From Nitrospiria bacterium (lineage in GTDB: Bacteria > Nitrospirota > Nitrospiria > JACQBZ01), in NCBI GenBank assembly GCA_035517655.1, contig DATIYJ010000021.1:1-56724 (forward strand): a DNA stretch of 56,724 nucleotides, read 5' to 3'. The translations under genes and the position numbers were made by a program. Of the stretch, positions 15,203 to 23,736 are shown piece by piece. Position 1 is the stretch's first letter; every line of letters begins with the position of its first letter. The notes beneath the pieces are model-generated. The model had not been told where the DNA came from. It saw nothing but the letters and a program-made list of their open reading frames with translations, and ran no database searches.

Positions 15203-16060
15203 ATGAATCCTTCCTTCGATCGACAATTCAATGCGATCTTCACCTTGTTGTCGGATCAGGATGAGAAGACGGTCGATCTCGTCCGACAAACCTTGATCGA
15301 TATCGGACCCGAGGTGGTCCCCTCCTTGGAGCGGGCCAAGACGGCCGCCGCCCCCCATATCCGCGGCCAGCTCCAAACCGTGGTGGAGCAGATTCGACAG
15401 AACGACCTGGAAAACCGATTTCGGGACTATGCCGGTTTCGGAGAGGCCGATCCGGACCTGGAGGAAGGCAGCCTGCTGATCGCGCGCTTCGGCTGCCCGG
15501 ATCTCGATCCGGCCGCCACCCGTCTTGCGTTGGACCGTATCGCGGATGAAATCTCCAACCGCTCCATCCGGAAGAATCGTCCCGAAGAAGTCATCCACGG
15601 CATCAACCGCCATCTATTCGAGGAGCTGGGGTTTCACGGAAACACCGAGGATTATTACAATCCCGACAACAGTTACCTCAACCGCGTTCTGGAACAACGC
15701 GCCGGCATCCCCATCAGCCTCTCCGTGGTCTACCTGCTCGTCGCGAAGCGGCTGGGCCTGCCCATCTCCGGCGTCGGGCTCCCCGGTCATTTCATGCTGA
15801 AGTACGAACGGGAGGACGGTTGTCTTTTTTTGGACGCCTTTCATCAGGGACAGATCCTGACGCGCGAGGAATGCATCCGGTTTCTGCTGAATTCCGGATA
15901 TGAAATCCAGTCCAATCAGTTCTCTTCCGCTACCGTCCGCGACATTCTGACGCGGATGCTCCGCAACCTGGTTTACGCTTACAGCCAGCTTAAAGACAAG
16001 GAAAAGGCCCATCGGTTGACCCGCCTTCTCCACATCCTCCAATTGCCGGCTCAGGGATAA
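15203..16060 (+). CDS. SirB1-family transglutaminase-like protein
   Basis: A 285-residue cytoplasmic protein of the SirB1 family, which carries a transglutaminase-like core. The central signature is visible: EEVIHGINRHLFEELGFHGNTEDYYNPDNSYLNRVLEQRAGIPISLSVVYL, then GLPGHFMLKY and FLDAFHQGQ. A TPR-like C-terminal helix pair (NLVYAYSQLKDKEKAHRLTRLLHIL) ends the protein. The classic catalytic Cys is not evident, as is common in this family, and the molecular role is unknown. ATG at 15203 is preferred over the TTG at 15200. The promoter places the transcript start at the ATG and there is no Shine-Dalgarno. Its 3' end overlaps the converging Nudix gene by 10 bases. Confidence 0.85.
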   Translation: MNPSFDRQFNAIFTLLSDQDEKTVDLVRQTLIDIGPEVVPSLERAKTAAAPHIRGQLQTVVEQIRQNDLENRFRDYAGFGEADPDLEEGSLLIARFGCPDLDPAATRLALDRIADEISNRSIRKNRPEEVIHGINRHLFEELGFHGNTEDYYNPDNSYLNRVLEQRAGIPISLSVVYLLVAKRLGLPISGVGLPGHFMLKYEREDGCLFLDAFHQGQILTREECIRFLLNSGYEIQSNQFSSATVRDILTRMLRNLVYAYSQLKDKEKAHRLTRLLHILQLPAQG

Positions 16061-16446
16061 TTCTGCAGGTCTTTAATGAGCGGCCTGTTCGCCTCGGGGA
16101 AATCAAATTGCGACAGTTCGGAACCGGATACCCACCGGTAGGCCTGGTTTCCCAGCGATCGCGGGGTCCCGTCTAAAATCGCGCAGCGGAAGAAGTGCAG
16201 CCTGACGCTGTAGCCCGGATAGGCATGCCGGATCACTTTCAGTTCCTCGCCCACCCGTACCGAGATGTCCAGCTCCTCCTTGAGTTCACGACGAAGGCAA
16301 TCCTGAAGGGATTCATCGGGATGGCGCTTGCCCCCCGGGAACTCCCACAGGCCTCCGAGAGGGCTCGTCTTCAATCGTTGCGTGATCAGGTAACGTCCAT
16401 CCCGGACGATCACGGCGGCCGCGACCTCGATGCTCTTTTCGGACAT
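16051..16446 (-). CDS. MutT-type Nudix hydrolase
   Basis: A 131-residue nucleotide pyrophosphohydrolase. The Nudix box begins GGKRHPDESLQDCLRRELKEEL (residues ~37-58) and fits Gx5Ex7REUxEExGU except that the late Gly is Asp. VAAAVIVRDGRYLITQRL at the start and GLWEFPGGK are typical of MutT, which clears 8-oxo-dGTP from the nucleotide pool; other substrates are possible. The start is the Met of SEKSIEV (16446), since the first three residues of the longer frame are not conserved. It is the last gene of the thiI-ACT-def-nudix operon. Confidence 0.9.
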   Translation of the reverse strand: MSEKSIEVAAAVIVRDGRYLITQRLKTSPLGGLWEFPGGKRHPDESLQDCLRRELKEELDISVRVGEELKVIRHAYPGYSVRLHFFRCAILDGTPRSLGNQAYRWVSGSELSQFDFPEANRPLIKDLQNYP

Positions 16447-16462
16447 GAAACCCATCCCTCCG

Positions 16463-16957
16463 CTAAAACGCTTTCCGCCTGAAAAGATCGGTGCTGAGCG
16501 AGGCGATCCGGTCCAGAAACAGAAGGCCGTCCAGGTGATCCACCTCGTGCTGGAGGGCCAGGGCCTCGAAGCCTTCCGCCGTGAAGCCGACCGGTTTTCC
16601 CCGCGGATCCAGGCCCTCCACCCAAACGGTCTCGAACCGGTTCACGTTTCCGGTATAGTCCGGCACGCTCAGACAGCCCTCCCGGACGATCTTTTTTCCC
16701 TCCCGGTGTCGAAGGATCGGGTTGATGAGGATGACCCGCCCGTGGTGCTTGTCCTTGATCTTCCTCGAGACGTCGCAGACGATGATCCGGTGCGCCTCGC
16801 CGATCTGGGGCGCGGCGATGGCGACGCCGGGAGAGGCCGCGAGGGTGTCGAGAAGGTTTTTGATGATCCGGCCGGCCCGCTCGTCGATCGTCCGAACCGG
16901 CTCCGAGCGGCCTTTCAGGATCGGATGGGGATATTGAAGAATTTTTTGGACGGCCAT
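16463..16957 (-). CDS. def: Peptide deformylase (second copy)
   Basis: A second deformylase of 164 residues. The motifs are GVAIAAPQIG (residues 44-53; Ile replaces the usual Leu of GxGLAAxQ), EGCLSVP (Cys95) and QHEVDH (His137, Glu138, His141), so the metal site is complete and the enzyme should be active. It differs strongly in sequence from the copy at 2146, so it is not a recent duplicate. It starts one base after the ACT-domain gene and is followed 16 bases later by the Nudix gene. Confidence 0.94.
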   Translation of the reverse strand: MAVQKILQYPHPILKGRSEPVRTIDERAGRIIKNLLDTLAASPGVAIAAPQIGEAHRIIVCDVSRKIKDKHHGRVILINPILRHREGKKIVREGCLSVPDYTGNVNRFETVWVEGLDPRGKPVGFTAEGFEALALQHEVDHLDGLLFLDRIASLSTDLFRRKAF

Positions 16958-16958
16958 C

Positions 16959-17507
16959 TCAGAATTGGGCCGACTCGACCGGATGAAGGGCGACGTCCAC
17001 TTTCATCACCTTTTGTAATTTCCGAAGGGCGTCCGCGAGGGGCCCGATCCGAACTTTCCCGGGAATATCGACCTCCAGGATCATCACATAGACCGGCCGG
17101 CCGTTTGGACCGATCACGCGGGTGTTCATGTCCGTGATATTGATCCCGCGCGAGGCGAGCAGCCGGGTCACGCGATAGACGATTCCGGGCCGATCGGACC
17201 CGTAAACCGAAAGAATGTGCGGACGCCCGCCGGGCCTCGGCTCCCGGCGCCCCTCCTTCGTCGAGAGAGGCCGGACCAGAAGGGAAAGGCCCAGGGTCTT
17301 TTGGACGTTCTTGAACCGGGCTTCGATCGACATGGAATCCGGCCGTCGTGGGAGTCGCACAATCAGCATCATCGCGAATTCGCCCCGGAGAAGGGTCATG
17401 CTGGTGTCCTCGATGTTGCAGCCGGTTTCGTAGAGGACGCGCGTGATCCCGGCGACGATACCGGGCCGGTCCGGGCCGGCGGCGGTGATGATGGCGAATC
17501 GGTTCAT
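16959..17507 (-). CDS. Tandem ACT-domain protein (GcvR-like)
   Basis: A 182-residue protein with two ACT modules, each opening with the same pattern: ITAAGPDRPGIVAGITRVLYETGCNIEDTSM (N-terminal) and VYGSDRPGIVYRVTRLLASRGINITDMNTR (C-terminal, from about residue 97). There is no DNA-binding domain, as in GcvR, the glycine-responsive regulator of the gcv system. ACT pairs bind amino acids, and regulation of glycine or one-carbon metabolism is a reasonable but unproven guess. It lies between thiI and a deformylase in one operon, so its real target may be different. Confidence 0.85.
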   Translation of the reverse strand: MNRFAIITAAGPDRPGIVAGITRVLYETGCNIEDTSMTLLRGEFAMMLIVRLPRRPDSMSIEARFKNVQKTLGLSLLVRPLSTKEGRREPRPGGRPHILSVYGSDRPGIVYRVTRLLASRGINITDMNTRVIGPNGRPVYVMILEVDIPGKVRIGPLADALRKLQKVMKVDVALHPVESAQF

Positions 17508-17559
17508 GGGCCTCCCCGCGTTAAACGAGATCCGGGTCGCATATCGGGCGGTCGACGGC

Positions 17560-18735
17560 TCAAGGAAAGGTGAACTCCGTCCGTTGCGCCGTCTCCAGTC
17601 CCATCTTCACAAGATCCGGAACGTTCAGGTCGCGTTCCGCTTTTTCGACCTCGTTCATTTCGGCCGCGACGGTCGGGTGCGGGGGGATGAAGAGCCGGCA
17701 ACAGTCCTGGTCCGGTTGAATCGAGACGGAATAGGTCCCGATGGTCCTGGCCAGCTCGATGATTTCCTCCTTGTCGAAACCGATCAGGGGCCGGAGGATG
17801 GGAAGACGCGCGGCGGCCTGGATCGCCGTAAGATTCTCCAGCGTCTGGGAGGCCACCTGCCCCAGATTTTCACCCGTCACGACGGCCTTCGCCCGCTCCC
17901 GTCGGGCGATCTCCTCCGCGATCCGGAGCATAAACCTCCGGTATAAAACGACGCGAAGGGCCGGCGGCGCGCTTAAGACGATCAAGCGCTGGATCTCCCC
18001 GAACGCCACGGCATAAAGGCGCGACGCGAATTGATGCCGCGTCAAATGCTGCACCAACTCCTCCGCTTTTTCGAGCGAGGCCCGGGTCAAATAAGGCGAG
18101 CCGTGGAAATGGACAAAGCCGACGGTGCAGCCGCGCTTCATCATCAGATACGAGGCCACGGGGGAATCGATCCCGCCGGAGATCAGGCTCAGCACATGCC
18201 CGCTGACGCCCACGGGCAGCCCTCCCGGCCCGTCGTGCTTTTCAAAATAAACCAGGGACTCCTTCCGGAGCAGCTCGACATGGATCGTGAACTCCGGATT
18301 TTTCAGATCCACGCGGGCCTTCGTCTTATCCTGAACGTAACGGCCCAGCCGATGGTTCAACTCCACCGAGGTCATCGGATAATTCTTGTCGCTTCGCCGG
18401 GCCGCGATGCGGAAGCTTTCGAACGACTTTCCGGCGAGGACCGGATCGAGAAAAGCCTCCATCGCCTCCGGTTCACGGGCAGTCCGGTAGGCCGGCGAGA
18501 AATTGGCGACGCCGAAGACTCCGCCGATTCGCTCGCGCAGGATCGACCAGTCCAGACCTTCCTGCAGCTCGATCAGAATCCTCCCGTAGGGGGTCAAAAT
18601 CCGGACGCCTCCGAGATCGCGGGCGGCCTTTCGAAGGTTTTCGGCCAGCCGGCGCACGAACATCGGACGGTTATCGCCCTTGAGGGCGATCTCGTGATAA
18701 TGAACGACGACGCAATCGGATCGAGGCCCGGCCAT
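17560..18735 (-). CDS. thiI: tRNA 4-thiouridine synthase / thiamine thiazole sulfur protein ThiI
   Basis: ThiI adenylates U8 of tRNA for 4-thiouridine formation and takes part in sulfur transfer for thiamine. The 391-residue protein has the ferredoxin-like/THUMP region (residues ~60-165), then the PP-loop SGGIDSP and the QASQTLENLTAI helix. The C-terminal rhodanese domain found in E. coli ThiI is absent, which is usual in many phyla. DQDCCRLFIPPHPT is the conserved family segment. The ATG at 18735 lies directly at the predicted transcript start and no Shine-Dalgarno exists, so translation is probably leaderless. Confidence 0.93.
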   Translation of the reverse strand: MAGPRSDCVVVHYHEIALKGDNRPMFVRRLAENLRKAARDLGGVRILTPYGRILIELQEGLDWSILRERIGGVFGVANFSPAYRTAREPEAMEAFLDPVLAGKSFESFRIAARRSDKNYPMTSVELNHRLGRYVQDKTKARVDLKNPEFTIHVELLRKESLVYFEKHDGPGGLPVGVSGHVLSLISGGIDSPVASYLMMKRGCTVGFVHFHGSPYLTRASLEKAEELVQHLTRHQFASRLYAVAFGEIQRLIVLSAPPALRVVLYRRFMLRIAEEIARRERAKAVVTGENLGQVASQTLENLTAIQAAARLPILRPLIGFDKEEIIELARTIGTYSVSIQPDQDCCRLFIPPHPTVAAEMNEVEKAERDLNVPDLVKMGLETAQRTEFTFP

Positions 18736-18741
18736 GCCGCT

Positions 18742-18770
18742 ATCATATCATGTTGCAAGAGATCTTGCAC
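18742..18770 (-). promoter_or_regulatory. thiI promoter with overlapping inverted repeat
   Basis: The -10 is TATGAT (18747-18742). A poor -35 (GTGCAA, 18770-18765) lies 17 bases upstream. An inverted repeat TGCAAGA-GA-TCTTGCA (18754-18769) covers the -35 and half the spacer, as a repressor or activator site would. The start codon follows six bases after the -10. Confidence 0.5.
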
Positions 18771-18835
18771 ATGAACCGGATTCGAGTCGGGAAGGGTGAA
18801 TCGCAGGCGCACGGCCGGAAGAACAAGACGCGCCC

Positions 18836-20872
18836 CTACCCGGACGGCTTCAAGATCCGGAGGAAGGTCTCGACAATACGGGGATCGAACTGACGGCCGG
18901 CGTTTTGTCGAAGCTCCTCCGCCGCCGCCTCGACGGTCAGCCGGGGTCGATAGGGGCGGACGGAGATCATCGCCTGGTAGGCCTCGACCACGCCGAGAAC
19001 ACGGGCCAGAAACGGGATCTCCTCCCCCCGCAGACCGTTCGGGTAGCCGTGGCCGTCGTAACGCTCATGATGATAGAGAATCGCCGGGAGGACCCCGTCC
19101 AATTGCGTTGATTCTTTGGCCAGCATTTCGGCCAGGGCGGGATGGGCCTGGACAATCTTTTTTTCCTCCAGGGAAAGCGGTCCGGGTTTATTGAGAAGGG
19201 TGTCGGGAACGCTGACCATCCCGATATTGTGCAACAGGCTGGCCAATTGCAGACTCTTCTTGTCATTTTCGCCCAGATTCAAGGCCTCCGCGAGATGCAT
19301 CGCGAACTGGACAACGGCTTCGGTGTGGCCCCGCGTGTAGGGGCTTTTTCCGTCGATGGCCGTTGCAAGGTCCCAGAACGTTTTCATCTTCGGATTGTTC
19401 AGCATATCGGTGAGCTTCCGCTGGTCTTTCTCAATGGCCGATTTGAGCGTGTCGCTGTAACTGCAAACCTTGTTTCGTCCCCCCTCCTTGGCGAAATAGA
19501 GGGCTTCGTCGGCGACCGTGATCAGCCGCTCGCGGGAATCGGCATCCGCCGGAAACGAGGCCATGCCGATGCTGACCGATAAACGCGCCGGGTGTCCGGA
19601 GGCCCCGGCGAAGCGCTCTTCGTCGATCGACCCCCGAATCCGCTCCGCGACGATTTTGGCCCGTTGGCCGGTCGTCTCCGGAAGGATGACCGTAAACTCC
19701 TCGCCGCCGTATCGGGACGCGATGTCCACGTTCCGGATCGATTGTTGGATCACCTTCGCGATTTCCTTTAAGACGGCATCCCCCATCGGATGGCCGTAGG
19801 TGTCGTTGAAGGATTTGAAATGATCGATATCCAGCATCAGCATGGAAAAGTCTTTTCCGTAACGCTTTCCCCGTTCCACTTCTTCCCCCAGCCGCCTCTG
19901 AAATTCCCGATGATTGTAGAGACCGGTCAAGCCGTCGGTAATGGCCTGCCGCTCCACATCTTGCAAGAATCGGGCGTTGTCGATCGCCACGGCCGCATGA
20001 ACGGCGAGCGTGGACAGGGGATCCATGTCTTCCGGGGAAAAGGCGGATGCGCCCTGCGTATTCACGGCGGCCAGGATCCCTTCGACGATTCCCTGCCGAA
20101 CCATCGGAACCGCGAGAAGGTTTCTCATGGAAGGTCGCAGAGCCGGCGTCGCTTTCCAGAGGGGATGTTGTTCGGGCGTTTCAATCATCACCGGGCGCCG
20201 CTCGGTCCGGGCCAGAGTCCAAAGACCCAGGGAGGCCGCCGGACACGGAAAGGAACAGCGATCCAGCTCGATGCCGGAAGCGATCGCGGAACGGATTTCG
20301 TTCCGTTCCGGGTCGATCAGGAGAAGAAGAGCCCCTTCGGTCTGCAAGAGTTGTCGCACACCCTCGACCAGGGATTGGACCAGGACATCGATCTTTCGTT
20401 CTTTTGTAACGGCGAGGGAGACTTCGTAAAGTCGGCGGGCCCGCAAGGTGGCCTCGTCCAAACGGTTCTTGAGCTGGCGCTTTTCAACCACCTTTTGAAC
20501 CAGTCGGGGGAGGATCTCCTGATAATTTTTTGTTTTGAGGATGTAATCGTACGCCCCCTTTTTCATGGCCTCGACCGCGACCGTTTCATCGCCCTGTCCC
20601 GTGACCATGATCACCGGAACCGTATACCGGCGTTCTTGAATCCGATCCAAAACCTCCAGACCGTTCATGCGGGGCAGACTGTAGTCCAGAATCATGGCGT
20701 TGAACGGGGACCCGGCGAGCGCGTCCAACGCGGCTTGGCCGTTCGCCACGGTCGTGATTCGAACGGAGGGAGCCTGCTTTTCAAAAACGGTACGGGTCAG
20801 CTCCGCCTGATCCGGATTATCTTCGACTAAAAGCAGATGCACGGTTTCCCCCGGCATGGACGGATGCGTCAC
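18836..20872 (-). CDS. REC-GAF-GGDEF-HD-GYP signalling protein with degenerate HD-GYP
   Basis: A 678-residue cytoplasmic protein with four modules. REC is residues ~10-130 (phospho-acceptor Asp63). GAF is ~160-305. GGDEF is ~310-470, with active motif GGEEF at 389-393 and an inhibitory RxxD site (Arg380-Asp383) five residues before it. HD-GYP is ~500-675. The HD-GYP retains HHERYDGHGYP (601-611), but the HD pair is His548-Asn549 and the downstream Asp of the ADAYDAM-type motif is Glu630 (VVEAYQAM). Diguanylate cyclase activity is expected; phosphodiesterase activity is doubtful. It overlaps the CheY-like gene by four bases and ends the five-gene operon. Its TAG stop begins a TAGGGGCG repeat fragment. 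Confidence 0.93.
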   Translation of the reverse strand: MTHPSMPGETVHLLLVEDNPDQAELTRTVFEKQAPSVRITTVANGQAALDALAGSPFNAMILDYSLPRMNGLEVLDRIQERRYTVPVIMVTGQGDETVAVEAMKKGAYDYILKTKNYQEILPRLVQKVVEKRQLKNRLDEATLRARRLYEVSLAVTKERKIDVLVQSLVEGVRQLLQTEGALLLLIDPERNEIRSAIASGIELDRCSFPCPAASLGLWTLARTERRPVMIETPEQHPLWKATPALRPSMRNLLAVPMVRQGIVEGILAAVNTQGASAFSPEDMDPLSTLAVHAAVAIDNARFLQDVERQAITDGLTGLYNHREFQRRLGEEVERGKRYGKDFSMLMLDIDHFKSFNDTYGHPMGDAVLKEIAKVIQQSIRNVDIASRYGGEEFTVILPETTGQRAKIVAERIRGSIDEERFAGASGHPARLSVSIGMASFPADADSRERLITVADEALYFAKEGGRNKVCSYSDTLKSAIEKDQRKLTDMLNNPKMKTFWDLATAIDGKSPYTRGHTEAVVQFAMHLAEALNLGENDKKSLQLASLLHNIGMVSVPDTLLNKPGPLSLEEKKIVQAHPALAEMLAKESTQLDGVLPAILYHHERYDGHGYPNGLRGEEIPFLARVLGVVEAYQAMISVRPYRPRLTVEAAAEELRQNAGRQFDPRIVETFLRILKPSG

Positions 20873-21294
20873 TCGTCGGTCTTCAGACCGCGGTTGGTCA
20901 GCAGCCAGTAGAACTTCAGCGCCCTCACCTTCTCCATGAAATCCTGAAACTTGACCGGCTTGGTGATATAGCTGTTGGCGCCGCCGCTGTACGACTTGAC
21001 GATCTCTTCCTCGCGGTCGGACGTCGTGAGCATGATCACCGGAATCATCCGAAGGTCCTCGTCCTGCTTGACGGCTTTTAAGACATCGATCCCGCCGACC
21101 TTGGGAAGGTTGATGTCCAAAAGGATGAGGCCGGGACGGGCCGCGGACGCATACTTTCCGATCCGGAACAGATAATCGAGCGCTTCCCGTCCGTCCTTGA
21201 CCCAGTAGACCCGATTCGCCACTTGGCCTTCGTCGAGAACCTGGCGGGTCAGTTCGGCGTGATCGGGGTTATCTTCAACCAGAAGAATGTCCAT
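20869..21294 (-). CDS. CheY-like single-domain response regulator (Rcp1 type)
   Basis: A 141-residue receiver domain with no output domain. The acidic pocket is LLVEDN near the N-terminus, Asp60 (LILLDINLPK) is the phospho-acceptor, and TTSD and the Lys of ITKPVKF complete the site. The sequence type (DILLVEDNPDHAELTRQVL..YLFRIGKY) is that of regulators paired with cytoplasmic or HAMP histidine kinases. It lies between the kinase (48 bases upstream) and the GGDEF/HD-GYP protein (4-base overlap). It may relay or buffer phosphate between them. Confidence 0.92.
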   Translation of the reverse strand: MDILLVEDNPDHAELTRQVLDEGQVANRVYWVKDGREALDYLFRIGKYASAARPGLILLDINLPKVGGIDVLKAVKQDEDLRMIPVIMLTTSDREEEIVKSYSGGANSYITKPVKFQDFMEKVRALKFYWLLTNRGLKTDE

Positions 21295-21342
21295 CGGTTT
21301 CCTCCGAATTAACGTATCACAGTCCGAAGAATTGTCAATCGC

Positions 21343-22818
21343 TCACGCCTTTGCGCGAGGAAATTGGACGAAGAACGTCGTCCCCTGCCCCTTTTGGGAT
21401 TCGAGCCGGATCTTCCCGCCTGCGAGATCGACGATCTTTTTAACAATCGAGAGACCGATCCCCGTTCCCTCCACTTCGACCTCCTGGAGTCTCTGGAAAA
21501 TGCCGAAAATCTTTTCGTGATAGGCGGGATCGATCCCGATGCCGTTGTCCTTGACGTAGAACTCCACTTCTTTCTCCATCTCGCGCCCCCCGATTTCGAT
21601 CCTCGGCCGGGCCTGGTCCCCCATGAATTTGGCGGCATTCGTGATCAGGTTTTGGAACAACTGATTCAGATGGCCGCGGCCGAATACAAACGCAGGAAGC
21701 GGAGATTGGAGGACCACGTCGATCCCCTTGGCCCTGAATCTTTCTTTATGCACCTCGAGGATTTCCCCGATCACGGTCCGGACATCCGACATCTCCGGGT
21801 TCTCCTGCATCCGCCCGATTCTGGAAAGGGTCAGAAGATCGTTGATCAGCTGTTCCATGAAATTCGTATTCGCGACGACCCTCTCGAGATAATGTTTCCC
21901 CTTTTCATCCACCTTATCTCCGTAACTTTCCAGGAAGAGGGAGGCCATCCCCTGAATAGAAACGACCGGCGATTTCAAATCGTGCGAAACGGTGTACACA
22001 AACCCTTCCAACTCCTTCGTTCGAAGCTTGACCTGATTTTCCAAATTTTGATGTACAAAGGCCAGATCATGGCTCATTTGATTGAAGCTCCGGGCCAAGT
22101 CCCCCAATTCGTCGTGCGAAAGAACCGGCACGGTCGCGCCGTACTCGCCTTGACCGATTCGTTCGGTCCCCTGGGCGAGAACCCGTATCCGTAACACGAT
22201 CCGTCGCATAAAAAACAACGTCATCAGCAGCACGGCCGTTCCGCTGATTATCATAATGACGATCACCCGCTGTGAAATCCGTTCGATTGTCTTCAAAACG
22301 TCGCCGATCGGCAGCCCCAAACGCAACGTGCCCAGACGCGTGGTCTCTCTCAGCTCCTTGCCGCCGAAGAGGAGAAACTCCTCGCCGGATCGGGCCTCTT
22401 GGACCGCCCAGACCGGGAGAGCTATGTCCAAAACGGGCTGGCCGTTTATCATGATTCGCTCGTATCTCGGCCGGTCGGAACGCAAGTCCGATACCGTCAA
22501 GGGGTCCCGATAGATCTGCCCCTTTTCGACCACGTTGGTATGGGCCAAGACCCGGCCGGTTGGATCCAGCGCCATGGCGTAAACGGCGCCGGTACGTTCA
22601 AGTCCGGATTGCAAGGCCGAAAGCAACGCCTGCTCGTTCTCGGTCTGAATTCCCGATGCGGTCACGGCCGGTAGGCTCTTCGTTGCCAAAAATCCCCGCT
22701 TAACCACCTCCTCCAATAAAACGGCATGGACGACATAGGTCGAAAACCAAATGACCAGCCCGGCCGACAAAGAACTCACCAGAATTAAAAAAATGACCAC
22801 CTTGGTTTGAAGCCTCAT
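21343..22818 (-). CDS. Membrane sensor histidine kinase
   Basis: A 491-residue kinase. Transmembrane helices at ~7-31 and ~184-205 enclose a periplasmic sensor region of about 150 residues. HAMP is ~205-258. The dimerisation domain has SHDLKSPV with His279 as the phosphorylation site. The ATPase part has NLITNAAKF (N box), DNGIGIDP (G1), FGIFQRL (F box) and GTGIGLSIVKKIV (G2). It overlaps the periplasmic binding protein gene by four bases and precedes two response regulators, so the binding protein plus kinase plus regulators look like one pathway. Confidence 0.94.
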   Translation of the reverse strand: MRLQTKVVIFLILVSSLSAGLVIWFSTYVVHAVLLEEVVKRGFLATKSLPAVTASGIQTENEQALLSALQSGLERTGAVYAMALDPTGRVLAHTNVVEKGQIYRDPLTVSDLRSDRPRYERIMINGQPVLDIALPVWAVQEARSGEEFLLFGGKELRETTRLGTLRLGLPIGDVLKTIERISQRVIVIMIISGTAVLLMTLFFMRRIVLRIRVLAQGTERIGQGEYGATVPVLSHDELGDLARSFNQMSHDLAFVHQNLENQVKLRTKELEGFVYTVSHDLKSPVVSIQGMASLFLESYGDKVDEKGKHYLERVVANTNFMEQLINDLLTLSRIGRMQENPEMSDVRTVIGEILEVHKERFRAKGIDVVLQSPLPAFVFGRGHLNQLFQNLITNAAKFMGDQARPRIEIGGREMEKEVEFYVKDNGIGIDPAYHEKIFGIFQRLQEVEVEGTGIGLSIVKKIVDLAGGKIRLESQKGQGTTFFVQFPRAKA

Positions 22819-23705
22819 GGCACGACCTTGTCGAGGCTCTTCACGACGTCGGGCGGAATGAGGAGTCCCGCATTCGTTGCAGCTTTGAGGCTTAGAACGG
22901 TCTCGACCTTTTCCGGATATACCGGATCCTCAACCGGTTTCTTCGCCAGGACCCGCCGTGCGGCCGAAGCCGCCGCCCGACCGATTTCGCGGAAGCTCGC
23001 CGATATTGAAGCAGTCGCTCCTTGTTCCACGAGCCCCGCAGCGGGAACATACAGCGGGACTTTGTTGGACCAGGAGAACTCCTTGAGCACGGCGAAACTC
23101 TGGGAATTGATCAGAAACGGATCGGGCATCAACCAGATGGCATCGACATCCTTATAAATGGATCGAAGTCGCTCCGGCAGTTCATCCGGACTTTTCAACC
23201 GCTCGGGAACGATCTCGATCTCCATCGGCGCCGACGCCTCCTGCATCCTCTCGACGTTATCGTCGATGGAGTTGGAAACCCAGAGCACCGCCAGTCTTTT
23301 CAACGCGGGCTGGATGTCTTTGAGCTTCGGAACGATCGCGCGTTCATCCGTAAGCATCTCGATCTGGACCGAAGGCCCGGGACGTTTTGCGAATTTAAAA
23401 TCGATCCCCGGAGCCATGGCGTAGATCAAGGTTACGGCTTCCGGATAGGGGAACAGGGCGGCTTTTCCGCCGAAGGAAACAACGACGCGGGTGCCGGGGG
23501 GAAGTTTGGGACTATTCTCTGATAGGTTGTAGGTAGGGACGGATTCCCCGAACACCTCTTGGAACCCTTCGAGGGCTTCCCGGTAAGGCACCAGGTTCGA
23601 GCTCAGGACCGCCACAACGTCCTGGGCCCACCCGGTGCCGGATGCGGCGAGCCACATTCCAGCGGTGAGAACCCAAGTTAGATACTTAGCGCTGCCCATT
23701 TCCAT
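22815..23705 (-). CDS. Periplasmic ABC-type substrate-binding protein (PF04392-like)
   Basis: About 296 residues with a signal peptide (KYLTWVLTAGMWLAASGTGWAQ, cut after AQ or nearby), then DVVAVLSSNLVPYREALEGFQEVF. This matches the start of the ABC_sub_bind family (TrpX-like). LKRLAVLWVSNSIDDNVERM and VDAIWLMPDPFLI are further family-like segments. No permease or ATPase gene is adjacent. It lies between a TonB receptor and a histidine kinase, so it is probably a ligand sensor. The start is the Met at 23705 or 23699; the longer open frame reaches back into the TonB receptor gene and would bury the signal peptide. Confidence 0.82.
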   Translation of the reverse strand: MEMGSAKYLTWVLTAGMWLAASGTGWAQDVVAVLSSNLVPYREALEGFQEVFGESVPTYNLSENSPKLPPGTRVVVSFGGKAALFPYPEAVTLIYAMAPGIDFKFAKRPGPSVQIEMLTDERAIVPKLKDIQPALKRLAVLWVSNSIDDNVERMQEASAPMEIEIVPERLKSPDELPERLRSIYKDVDAIWLMPDPFLINSQSFAVLKEFSWSNKVPLYVPAAGLVEQGATASISASFREIGRAAASAARRVLAKKPVEDPVYPEKVETVLSLKAATNAGLLIPPDVVKSLDKVVP

Positions 23706-23736
23706 TTGGGGGGAACTTTCAGGGTTCAAAAACTCG

